A stretch of DNA of 64,000 nucleotides, from the NCBI RefSeq assembly GCF_000424305.1, contig NZ_AUJQ01000004.1, forward strand, positions 62,001 to 126,000. The letters are read 5' to 3'. How positions within the stretch are numbered: position 1 is the first letter of the stretch; each line of letters begins with the position of its first letter. A program made the position numbers and the translations under genes. Below are positions 18,035 through 26,231 of this stretch, piece by piece. The DNA is from Pseudobutyrivibrio ruminis AD2017 (GTDB lineage: Bacteria > Bacillota > Clostridia > Lachnospirales > Lachnospiraceae). The notes beneath the pieces are model-generated. The model ran no database searches. It saw only the letters and a list, made by a program, of their open reading frames with translations, and was not told the origin of the DNA.

Positions 18035-19324
18035 CTACTTACAAACAATCTGGTTACGACCGCCCTCCTTAGCCTCGTACAGATTGGCATCAGCTCTGCT
18101 TAAAGCCTCATCGCTTGATTCTCCTGGAATCATTGCCGTTAAGCCAAAGCTCATTGTTATTTGTCTGTCGGTATCTGGCACATAGATGGTTCGAATATCA
18201 TCCATTATTATTGATAGTTCTCGCTTGGCTATATCAAGCTCACGATTATCAAAAATAAGCAGGAATTCCTCGCCGCCCCATCTAGCCGCAAAGCCTTTGC
18301 CGACCATTCCCTTTTTTAGTTTAGCCGCCACCATTCTAAGGACCTCATCACCCATTTCATGTCCGTAGGTGTCGTTAACCTTTTTAAAGAAATCGATATC
18401 CGCAATACATACACAGTATTTCATTCCCATTTCTACTATGCGAACCCTTATTTCTTCTAACTTCTTGTCTGCAGAACGTCGATTGTTTAACTCAGTTAAG
18501 GCATCAAATTCAACGAGATTCTTAAGTGCTCTGGCCATCTTTTTACCATCATTGGCCAGACTCTTGATTTCGTCATCCTCTGCCATCAGCTCGCGAGGCA
18601 TTTCGTAATCGAAATCACCATTTGCCAGCTTGTTCATGTATCTGTCCATCTTATGGATTCGCTCCGCTAACTTTTTATTGAAGCACACCATGATAATGCC
18701 AAAGAAGATTGCTACAATTAAGCAGATTCCAATAATCGGCAAAACGTATTTGAAAACAGAGCTTTGAACATCCTCCGCTGAACGGCAAACTGCAATCATA
18801 CCAAGCTTTTCACCGTTTTCGCCAAAAACTGGCATATAGTATGCGAAGCTTTTTCTATCATATACCATTACATTATCATAAAATTTGCTTTCGCCCGTGT
18901 CATACACTTCGTTCTTAACAACGGCCGCAGCCTTAGTCCCCATGGCACTGTTGCCTTCTGAATCCACAAGTGTAGTGAGAACTCTTACGTCCTCATAGAA
19001 TATAGACACATCAATATTTCGTCTTTTCGAAAGCATCGACATAAGAGTGTTTTCACCATTCAGTAGCTGGTCCCCTTTGTATATTACCAGCTCTCCTTTG
19101 GTTTCATCTCTTTCGATATGAAAATCGCCATTATAAAATTTATCAAAAATAAGGCTTACTAAATCCGCATCATTTATCAGCTCTTTTTGAATATGATCTG
19201 TGATGGATTTTCTGACGATGCTGGCAGAAACTGCCACAATGGCAACTGTCATAAGTGTTAACGGAATCAGTGTCATCTTCAGCATCTGCTTTTTAAGACT
19301 GTTTTTTAACCCACTATCTGCCAT
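18035..19324 (-). CDS. Membrane GGDEF diguanylate cyclase
   Basis: This 429-residue protein has a membrane helix (about 20-37), a Cache-like extracellular region, a second helix (about 195-215), a HAMP-like linker and a GGDEF domain with an intact GGEEF active site (about residues 349-353). It should make cyclic di-GMP in response to an extracellular signal. The RxxD inhibitory site normally found five residues before GGDEF is not present in the preceding GKGFAARW, so product inhibition at that site is not expected. It lies 20 nt upstream of the YesN gene and is probably cotranscribed with it. Confidence 0.9.
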   Translation of the reverse strand: MADSGLKNSLKKQMLKMTLIPLTLMTVAIVAVSASIVRKSITDHIQKELINDADLVSLIFDKFYNGDFHIERDETKGELVIYKGDQLLNGENTLMSMLSKRRNIDVSIFYEDVRVLTTLVDSEGNSAMGTKAAAVVKNEVYDTGESKFYDNVMVYDRKSFAYYMPVFGENGEKLGMIAVCRSAEDVQSSVFKYVLPIIGICLIVAIFFGIIMVCFNKKLAERIHKMDRYMNKLANGDFDYEMPRELMAEDDEIKSLANDGKKMARALKNLVEFDALTELNNRRSADKKLEEIRVRIVEMGMKYCVCIADIDFFKKVNDTYGHEMGDEVLRMVAAKLKKGMVGKGFAARWGGEEFLLIFDNRELDIAKRELSIIMDDIRTIYVPDTDRQITMSFGLTAMIPGESSDEALSRADANLYEAKEGGRNQIVCK

Positions 19325-19341
19325 ACCCCTCTCCTTTTCAA

Positions 19342-19373
19342 AGCAAAAAAGAGTAGGCGATAAAGCCTACTCT
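19342..19373 (-). terminator. Terminator after cytidylate-kinase-like gene
   Basis: AGAGTAGGC (plus strand 19350-19358) and GCCTACTCT (19365-19373) form a perfect 9-bp stem. Read on the minus strand the hairpin is followed by TTTTTT, a classical Rho-independent terminator. It separates the kinase-like gene from the GGDEF/YesNM operon. Confidence 0.88.
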
Positions 19374-19379
19374 TCAAAA

Positions 19380-19976
19380 TTACTCTTGTGTTTTTAAGAA
19401 CTCAGATAGCATTTTAAATAGAGCATCTGCAGTAGCTTCAACGCCCATCAGGGAGCTGTTAATACAGAAATCATAACCCCTGCTATCTCCCCATTTCATT
19501 TTCGAATAATAGTTGTGGTAAGCCTTTCGCTTTTTGTCGTGACGATACATTTTTGCCTTAGCTTCGATTTTATTAAGCTTGTAAAGTCGGCAAATTCGCT
19601 CAGTCTTAGCTGCCTCATCACCCCTGATAAAAAGAGATATAAGTGCTGGGTTGTCTCTAAGGACATTTTCCGCACATCTTCCTACCACCACAAAGCTTTC
19701 TCCGCTTTCAGCCTTCTCTCTGATAAAATCGAACTGCAGCTTTGCTATTGTATCCTGCACACTAGAAGAATGACCGCGTACTGTACGAACAAGTCCCTGA
19801 CGCTTCATTTCCTCATGCTTGTGCAAATCCTCTGCGTCTATTCCATTTCTTTCCGCCATTTGATCAAGCATATTGCGATCATACATTGGAATGTTAAATT
19901 GTTCTGCAAGGCGGCTGGCAATTTCATGACCGCCGCTACCATATTCTCTACCAACTGAAATGATAAATTGCCCCAT
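19380..19976 (-). CDS. Cytidylate kinase-like family protein
   Basis: This 198-residue protein of the AAK6/cytidylate-kinase-like group (PF13189) has a P-loop-like segment ISVGREYGSGGHEIASRL at the N-terminus and a VVVGRCAENVLRD motif. The family is common in Clostridia and its members are nucleoside-monophosphate-kinase folds of mostly unknown substrate. It is not the housekeeping cmk. It is a single gene with its own terminator. Confidence 0.8.
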   Translation of the reverse strand: MGQFIISVGREYGSGGHEIASRLAEQFNIPMYDRNMLDQMAERNGIDAEDLHKHEEMKRQGLVRTVRGHSSSVQDTIAKLQFDFIREKAESGESFVVVGRCAENVLRDNPALISLFIRGDEAAKTERICRLYKLNKIEAKAKMYRHDKKRKAYHNYYSKMKWGDSRGYDFCINSSLMGVEATADALFKMLSEFLKTQE

Positions 19977-20069
19977 AAACTACCCCCTCTTCAGTATTAT
20001 CTATATTATTATTTTAAATGATTGTTGAACATAAGTCGAGATAATTGTCTTCTATATTCAGTTATAAAT

Positions 20070-21419
20070 CTACAAATATCTGAAAAAGATGTTTATCATT
20101 GAGATAACAAGCACAATAATTGTACCTGGCACAAGTTCCTTGCAGTATGTTGCCCAACTGATAGGATAACCTTCCTTACCTGCTGTAGAAATACCTACAA
20201 CGTTAGCGCTGGCACCGATTGGAGTCATGCTGCCGCCGATATCTGTACCGATAGCAAGTGTCCAAGCCATTGTGGAAAGGTCTACACCTGTAGTAGCTGC
20301 AAGTGTTCTGATAACTGGAATCATTGTAGCTGAGAATGGAATGTTATCAATAAATGCTGATGCAAATGCACTTACCCAAAGGATGATTGCAATCATAAGA
20401 TGAGCATTACCACCTGATACCTTAGCAATGAATTCTGCAATAACTACTAATACACCTGTCTCCTCAAGTCCACCGACTACGATGAAAAGACCGATGAAGA
20501 ATAACAATGTATGATAATCTACTCTCTTAAGAAGAGTAAGGGCCTTACGTCCTGCTGTTGCAAGAGTGATAAATGCAATAAATGTACCGATAAATGCAAC
20601 TGTAAGACCAGTCATTGAATGTGTAATGAGAAGCGCAATTGCAACAAGGAAGATAATTGTGCTAGTTAAAAATTCCTTCATGTTATCAATTTTAACTTCA
20701 ACATTGATTGTGCTTGGGTCTACCTTATCGGCAGGATCCTGCAATCTGTTTCTCATTGTTAAATAGAAATACAAAATGATTACAACAAGTGAAATAGCAC
20801 CGATTGCACCAGTGTTTTCTACGAAATCTGCAAAGGAATATCCAAGTGATGTTCCGATGATGATGTTTGGTGGATCACCACACATAGTTGCACTTCCGCC
20901 TAAGTTTGCGCAGAAGATTTCTGCCATAATTACAGGTACTGGATTGAACTTAAGAGTTCTGGCAAGTCGAATTGTAACTGCTGCCAAGAACAAAATAACT
21001 GTAATGGAATCGATAAACATAGCAAGAAACGATGAAAGAATCATGAATGATACAAAGATTCTAACTGGTTCAAACTTTGCAAGCTTAGCGATTTTAAGAC
21101 ATAACCAATCGAAGAAGCCGGCTTCTGCCATGCCTTCGACCATTACCATCATGCCCCATAAGAATATGATAGTAGCCCAGTTGACACCAGAGGTCTGTTC
21201 TGCTGACTCGCCTGCTGTATGCCAAAAGTTACGTGTAAAAATCCCTTTCACTGCCAGTGTGTTTAAAAATGCCTCCATGCTACGCATTCCGATACCAAAA
21301 ACGAAAATGCTGGTAAGCGCGCCACAGCCTAAAGTGACATAGTGCTTTGGGAATCTGTCCCATACAATAAGCACAAACATAGCCACAAAAATGACTATAG
21401 CCATAATTTCTGCTAACAT
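20070..21419 (-). CDS. SLC13/ArsB-NhaD superfamily ion permease
   Basis: This 449-residue protein with about eleven hydrophobic segments belongs to the ion-transporter superfamily that includes ArsB, NhaD and citrate carriers. It shows two repeats of the helical-hairpin motif: NLGGSATMCGDPPNIIIGTSLG, and GTDIGGSMTPIGASANVVG near the C-terminus. It probably moves an anion or Na+/H+. The substrate cannot be decided, and no arsenic-resistance genes lie nearby. A single-gene transcript seems likely. Confidence 0.78.
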   Translation of the reverse strand: MLAEIMAIVIFVAMFVLIVWDRFPKHYVTLGCGALTSIFVFGIGMRSMEAFLNTLAVKGIFTRNFWHTAGESAEQTSGVNWATIIFLWGMMVMVEGMAEAGFFDWLCLKIAKLAKFEPVRIFVSFMILSSFLAMFIDSITVILFLAAVTIRLARTLKFNPVPVIMAEIFCANLGGSATMCGDPPNIIIGTSLGYSFADFVENTGAIGAISLVVIILYFYLTMRNRLQDPADKVDPSTINVEVKIDNMKEFLTSTIIFLVAIALLITHSMTGLTVAFIGTFIAFITLATAGRKALTLLKRVDYHTLLFFIGLFIVVGGLEETGVLVVIAEFIAKVSGGNAHLMIAIILWVSAFASAFIDNIPFSATMIPVIRTLAATTGVDLSTMAWTLAIGTDIGGSMTPIGASANVVGISTAGKEGYPISWATYCKELVPGTIIVLVISMINIFFRYL

Positions 21420-21495
21420 AAATTACTCCCTTCATATACCAATATTTCTTCATATATTGTATACGAGGGGAGCAGATTTTTAAAGCAATATTTAA

Positions 21496-24231
21496 TTAAA
21501 TCTCAGCGCTATCCATGAGTTTTTTCATTGATGCAGAGTTCTTAATATTTGAAAGGACATTAATAACAGCCTGCTGCAAATCTCCTAAAGCAAGATAAGC
21601 GCCTCTGTTGATTCCTTTATATACAACAGCCTTGCCTCCATCTGTGAAATCCTCCACCTTACATAGGCCAAGTTCCTGATATCTAAGGACATTTTCATTT
21701 AATGGAACATCTGCTGCAACAGTGGTTCTAACGTAATCCGTACCATCCTTGTCTGGTAAGAATGAGCCCCATTTATAGTACTGAATCATAGGGTCACCGT
21801 ATTTATATGCCTTTTCTACCTTTTTGACGAAGCCATCCTCTGCAAATTCAGGTGTTGTCTCCATCATAGCCTGAAGCAATTCATCTGGATCAAAGCCTGG
21901 CATTATCAAATCGCAGCCTGCGTGGATATCGTAAGGCTTCTCTGATAGAGAGCCCCAGTCAGACAGTACAAAGCCTGTAAAGCCCCAGTCCTTTCTAAGG
22001 ATCTGGGTGTTAAGTCCTCTGTCAGATGAAGAATAAACTCCGTTAATCCTGTTGCCAGAATTAAGAATTCCAGCAGGTGAGGACATGAAGTTGCAAACTG
22101 AAAAGGCTCTTAAATAGATTTCGCCAAATGCACGTCTTGAAACATTAATGTTTACATCTGCTGTGCCAGTTTCCTGATTATATGTGGCTAGATTCTTTAA
22201 TATTACGTTTCGGCCTTCATATCTTTTTATTCCCATAACAAGTCCGCCACCCATTGTACCTGCAAGAGTTGGGTCCTCTGAATAGAATTCGTAGGCACGA
22301 CTTCTCATAGGATTTCTGTGGATATTAAGAGCTGGCGCAAGGCAAAAATCGATGTCGTAATATTCCATCTCGCGGCCCATGGCTCTACCCATTCTAACCA
22401 TAGCCCCCATATCCCATGTCTGGGCCATATTCATTGGCGATGGGAAATTGGTACAAGGCACCTCATCGATTCTAAGGCCTGATGGACCATCTGCAATATT
22501 AACAGCAGGAATGCCCAGTGTTGAAGTAAACTGGGATGTTGTACGACTTGATATCTTATATTTATATTTATCAACGTTAACATCAACCTTCAGTCTGGAC
22601 TCGCTATCTATCTTAGTCTCCCCGGTTGCACCTGCAACTATTCTGGCCATAATCTCTGGAGATAGTGAAGATACAAATTCTTCAATGGTGAACTTACCTC
22701 TCACCACATCAAAAAATGTTGCAACGCCGCATGGCTTAACATACTTTATACTCTCATGGGCTGCAAATGGCATAGCATACGAATTTTCGTTGATATATGA
22801 CACATACTTACTGCCCTCTTGGACATAGGTGGTAAATTCTGTAGACTGTGGAACGAATTTGTTCTCAGAATTATAATCGTCACCTTTTAGAGACGCTGAC
22901 ATTATAAAGCCTGTATTTTCCTGCTTTCTTTCAGGCGCCTGGATAAATTCCAATGGCTTTTTCAGTTCTATTACATTTGAAACGCTTTTTATTGTTGTGA
23001 ATTTATCTAGCACAACCTTTGCGCAAAGTTCAGTATCTCTTGAATTAACACCTAATCTGAATAGATAATCACCAGCTTCCATTACCCAGCCTGTGGATTC
23101 TTCATCGAATGAGCACAATGCCATTATTGGAATCTTTAATGTGATTTCTTCTGACTCGCCTGGCTTTAGCTTGCCTGTTTTGGCGAAGCCTACCAGTATC
23201 TGATAAGGCTTGTCGATATTACCCTTAGGCTGAGAGCAATAAACCTGTACTACCTGGCGACCTGCATGGCTTCCTGTGTTTGTAACCTTTACACGAAGCA
23301 TGATTGATATCCAGCTAGCCTCGAAATATTCAAGCTTTATATCGAAGGTGGTATAGCTAAGTCCATACCCAAAAGGATATAAAGGCGCAACATCAAAGGT
23401 ATCAAAATATCGATACCCTACGTAAACACCTTCCTTATAATCAATCTCATTGTTCTTTGAATTTTTATTTGTGACAGCTGAGCTGTAGCAGGTTGAATAA
23501 TCCTTGTACTTCTTTGCCCATGTTGCAGTCAATCGACCACATGGATTAACAGCACCAGTTAGCACATCGGCTAAAGAATTACCAGCTTCCATACCTGGAA
23601 TTCCCATTAAAACAATAGCCTTAACATTCTTTGCTCTGGCAAGCTGCCCCATTTCAATCATGTTTGTGTTAAGCACAAGAATAACATTTTCAAATGCCTC
23701 AAGCACCAGCTTAAGATTTGCCTGTTCAATATCGGAAATACGATATTCCCTCTCAAGCAGAGGACCTGCCCCAACCAAATTGTGTCTGATGACATAAATA
23801 CAGGTATCAGTTCCAAGGACAGCTTCTGCGATATCAGCCTTTGTGATTAGAACCTCAGGGGTCTCATATTTTTTTCCGGCAAAAGAATTCTTCTTAGATA
23901 ATGCTCTTACTTTTTTATCTTCTGGCTTGACTGCCTTTTCCATCTTTTCAAGCCATGTATCTGTAGAAAACGTAAATCCGTTTCCTAATAAACCATCTTT
24001 TACGCTTACATTTCCATCCGTATATACGTAATTAAAAAATAAACCAGTGTAAATGGTGTCAACTGCCCCTGCACCAAATAATGCTATTTTTCCTTTATTC
24101 ATAGGAAGAATACCATTATTTTTAAGCAAAACCATACTATCAGCGCCTAAAGCCCTAACTGCACTTCTATTCTCAGGAAACTGCATCTTTCCCGAGCGCG
24201 ACAGAATATTTTTGATGTCATCTAACTTCAT
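21496..24231 (-). CDS. GH3 glycoside hydrolase with permuted domain order
   Basis: This 911-residue predicted beta-glycosidase has the GH3 modules in reversed order. The alpha/beta sandwich domain (GADSMVLLKNNGILPMNKGK, then IVLMGIPGMEAGNSLADVL) and a fibronectin-III-like domain (VQVYCSQPKGNIDKPYQILVG) come first. The TIM-barrel domain with LGIPAVNIADGPSGLR and the nucleophile motif GFVLSDWGSL comes last. This order is known from some rumen Butyrivibrio and Ruminococcus beta-glucosidases. There is no signal peptide, so it acts in the cytoplasm, probably on imported oligosaccharides. The ATG at 24231 is preferred over an upstream TTG that overlaps the ribosome site. Confidence 0.88.
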   Translation of the reverse strand: MKLDDIKNILSRSGKMQFPENRSAVRALGADSMVLLKNNGILPMNKGKIALFGAGAVDTIYTGLFFNYVYTDGNVSVKDGLLGNGFTFSTDTWLEKMEKAVKPEDKKVRALSKKNSFAGKKYETPEVLITKADIAEAVLGTDTCIYVIRHNLVGAGPLLEREYRISDIEQANLKLVLEAFENVILVLNTNMIEMGQLARAKNVKAIVLMGIPGMEAGNSLADVLTGAVNPCGRLTATWAKKYKDYSTCYSSAVTNKNSKNNEIDYKEGVYVGYRYFDTFDVAPLYPFGYGLSYTTFDIKLEYFEASWISIMLRVKVTNTGSHAGRQVVQVYCSQPKGNIDKPYQILVGFAKTGKLKPGESEEITLKIPIMALCSFDEESTGWVMEAGDYLFRLGVNSRDTELCAKVVLDKFTTIKSVSNVIELKKPLEFIQAPERKQENTGFIMSASLKGDDYNSENKFVPQSTEFTTYVQEGSKYVSYINENSYAMPFAAHESIKYVKPCGVATFFDVVRGKFTIEEFVSSLSPEIMARIVAGATGETKIDSESRLKVDVNVDKYKYKISSRTTSQFTSTLGIPAVNIADGPSGLRIDEVPCTNFPSPMNMAQTWDMGAMVRMGRAMGREMEYYDIDFCLAPALNIHRNPMRSRAYEFYSEDPTLAGTMGGGLVMGIKRYEGRNVILKNLATYNQETGTADVNINVSRRAFGEIYLRAFSVCNFMSSPAGILNSGNRINGVYSSSDRGLNTQILRKDWGFTGFVLSDWGSLSEKPYDIHAGCDLIMPGFDPDELLQAMMETTPEFAEDGFVKKVEKAYKYGDPMIQYYKWGSFLPDKDGTDYVRTTVAADVPLNENVLRYQELGLCKVEDFTDGGKAVVYKGINRGAYLALGDLQQAVINVLSNIKNSASMKKLMDSAEI

Positions 24232-24373
24232 ACCAATAATAACTCCCAAAAAACTAGTAATTCCTTCTTTAAATTCTATTATACTATTTTATTTTATAAT
24301 TGAATATGATACTATTTTTCTATTTAAAATCTGTGATAGAATTGTTAAACTTAAACGTACAGGAGGATTTTTT

Positions 24374-25228
24374 ATGCTTAAAGACATGTTTGACCGAGAT
24401 TCATCCCTATCATTTGAGGTGTTCCCTCCAAAAAAGGAAGCGGATTTTTCCAATTGCTACAACATTTTGGATTCGCTGGCCACACTTAATCCTGACTTTA
24501 TCAGTGTTACATATGGCGCCGGCGGAAGCAACTCCAAAAAAACTGTAGAAATTGCATCTTATATCCAAAACAACCTTCACACTGATGCCATGGCGCATCT
24601 CACTTGTGTTGGTTCCACTGAGGAAGATATTTTAAATGTTACTGATGAACTAAAAAAAGTTGGCGTTAATCATGTGCTTGCCCTCAGAGGAGACAAGCCT
24701 AAGAACATGTCCGACGAACAATTTGAACAAAGAATCTTTCCACATGCAACTGATTTGATTCAGTTTCTTAATAAAAAAACTGATTTAGATATTTCAGCAT
24801 CATGTTATCCTGAAAAGCATCCTGAGGCCATTTCCATGGACAGCGACATCGCCTTCATGAAGATGAAGCAGGACATGGGTGCAAAGATGTTTATATCTCA
24901 GCTTTTCTTTGACAATACTGATTTTTACAGATTCGTAGAACGTGCCAAGAATGCCGAAATCACAGTTCCAATCGTTGCTGGTATCATGCCAATAACATCT
25001 GCCAAGCAGATTGGCTCAACTGTTACATTAGCAGGCTCATCTGTTCCAAAGGCACTTGCAGATATTTGTGCTAAATATGGTGATTCACCAGAAGACATGA
25101 GAGCCGCCGGCATCGAATACGCCGTTAATCAAATCAATGATTTAAAACGTTGCGGCATGGGGCACATCCACATCTACTGTATGAACAAGCCTAAAATGAC
25201 AGCAGAAATTTGTGACGCAATCAAATAG
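24374..25228 (+). CDS. metF: Methylenetetrahydrofolate reductase
   Basis: This 284-residue flavoprotein reduces 5,10-methylene-THF to 5-methyl-THF for methionine synthesis. It begins MLKDMFDRDSSLSFEVFPPK, and the SFEVFPPK segment is the family hallmark. FISVTYGAGGS and ALRGDKP follow, and AKMFISQLFFDN is in the middle. A perfect AGGAGG lies 7 nt before the ATG; the frame is open for a further 107 codons upstream, but that part is antisense to the GH3 gene and is not coding. cysE follows after 9 nt, which suggests a sulfur amino-acid operon. Confidence 0.95.
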   Translation: MLKDMFDRDSSLSFEVFPPKKEADFSNCYNILDSLATLNPDFISVTYGAGGSNSKKTVEIASYIQNNLHTDAMAHLTCVGSTEEDILNVTDELKKVGVNHVLALRGDKPKNMSDEQFEQRIFPHATDLIQFLNKKTDLDISASCYPEKHPEAISMDSDIAFMKMKQDMGAKMFISQLFFDNTDFYRFVERAKNAEITVPIVAGIMPITSAKQIGSTVTLAGSSVPKALADICAKYGDSPEDMRAAGIEYAVNQINDLKRCGMGHIHIYCMNKPKMTAEICDAIK

Positions 25229-25237
25229 GAGATTACT

Positions 25238-26119
25238 ATGGACGGAAAAAAGATTGAACAGGAAATACTTGAAATTACAGAAGAATTAATTAAAGATTAC
25301 AAATCCGACAGGGCAATCGACAAGATGGACACCTACCATCAGCCTAACAAGGACAGCATCATCGACATAACTAAGAAGCTCCTTAGAATCGTTTACCCTG
25401 GCTATTATCGCGACCATGTTTACAAGGTTTACAATGTAGAAACAAATCTTAACACTCTAATGGAGGATGTTGTTTACAACTTAAACAAGCAGATTGCTCT
25501 CATTCTTTGCTACAGACCTGATTTTGATGGTTGCTGCGAAGAAATCTGCTCTACAAAGGCAGAGGAATTATCACTTGCATTCCTTAAACGCATTCCTCAC
25601 GTTAGAGCACTTCTTGATACAGATTTGCAGGCTGCATTTGATGGAGATCCTGCTGCAACCAGCATAGATGAAATCATTTTTGCATATCCTGGTATTATGG
25701 CAATCACAATATATCGACTTGCCCATGAGTTGTACCTACTTGGGGTGCCAATCATTCCACGTATCATGACAGAATATGCACACTCTAACACAGGTATCGA
25801 TATTCATCCTGGTGCCACTATCGGCGAATATTTCTTCATCGATCACGGCACAGGTATTGTAATCGGCGAAACTACAGTCATCGGCAAAAATGTTAAGGTT
25901 TACCAGGGTGTTACTCTTGGTGCCCTCTCAACAAGAGGCGGCCAAAACCTTAGAGGAGTTCGCCGCCATCCTACCATTGAAGACAATGTAACTATTTATT
26001 CAAATGCTTCAGTGCTTGGTGGAGACACAGTTATCGGACACGATTCAATTATTGGAGGTTCTACATTTATTACTGAATCGGTGCCACCTGAATCTAGGAT
26101 ATATTATGATGTGAAATAA
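25238..26119 (+). CDS. cysE: Serine O-acetyltransferase
   Basis: This 293-residue enzyme acetylates serine to O-acetylserine, the precursor of cysteine. The C-terminal half has left-handed beta-helix hexapeptide repeats and the conserved GIDIHPGATIGEYFFIDHGTG motif. The N-terminal extension of about 170 residues is longer than in short Bacillus CysE and matches the EpsC-type proteins. It is cotranscribed with metF and followed at once by a long palindromic terminator element. Confidence 0.93.
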   Translation: MDGKKIEQEILEITEELIKDYKSDRAIDKMDTYHQPNKDSIIDITKKLLRIVYPGYYRDHVYKVYNVETNLNTLMEDVVYNLNKQIALILCYRPDFDGCCEEICSTKAEELSLAFLKRIPHVRALLDTDLQAAFDGDPAATSIDEIIFAYPGIMAITIYRLAHELYLLGVPIIPRIMTEYAHSNTGIDIHPGATIGEYFFIDHGTGIVIGETTVIGKNVKVYQGVTLGALSTRGGQNLRGVRRHPTIEDNVTIYSNASVLGGDTVIGHDSIIGGSTFITESVPPESRIYYDVK

Positions 26120-26219
26120 AAAACACTCTGTAGATAACAAGCTATTATAATTCTAAAGCGAAGCATATTAGCTGAGCGTAGAATTCATAATGCTTGTTAC
26201 CGTAACAGAGTGTTTTTTT
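26118..26219. repeat. Palindromic intergenic element, copy A; also a bidirectional terminator
   Basis: AAAAAACACTCTGT (26118-26131) pairs with ACAGAGTGTTTTTT (26205-26218). Inside lie AACAAGC/GCTTGTT and ATAATTCTA/TAGAATT arms, giving a nearly continuous hairpin of about 100 nt. It is closely similar to the elements at 50811-50907 and 51408-51500 (inverted relative to them). With A-runs and T-runs at the two ends it can terminate both cysE and the convergent gene at 26232. Confidence 0.8.
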
Positions 26220-26231
26220 CCCACAAATATG

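Noticed and set aside
24053-24373. N-terminal extension of metF
   Set aside because: It would overlap the start of the GH3 gene on the other strand, and a perfect AGGAGG precedes the ATG at 24374.
24250-24373. SAM riboswitch or T box before metF
   Set aside because: The 124-nt spacer is A/T-rich and lacks conserved riboswitch elements; the same was true of the metY upstream region.
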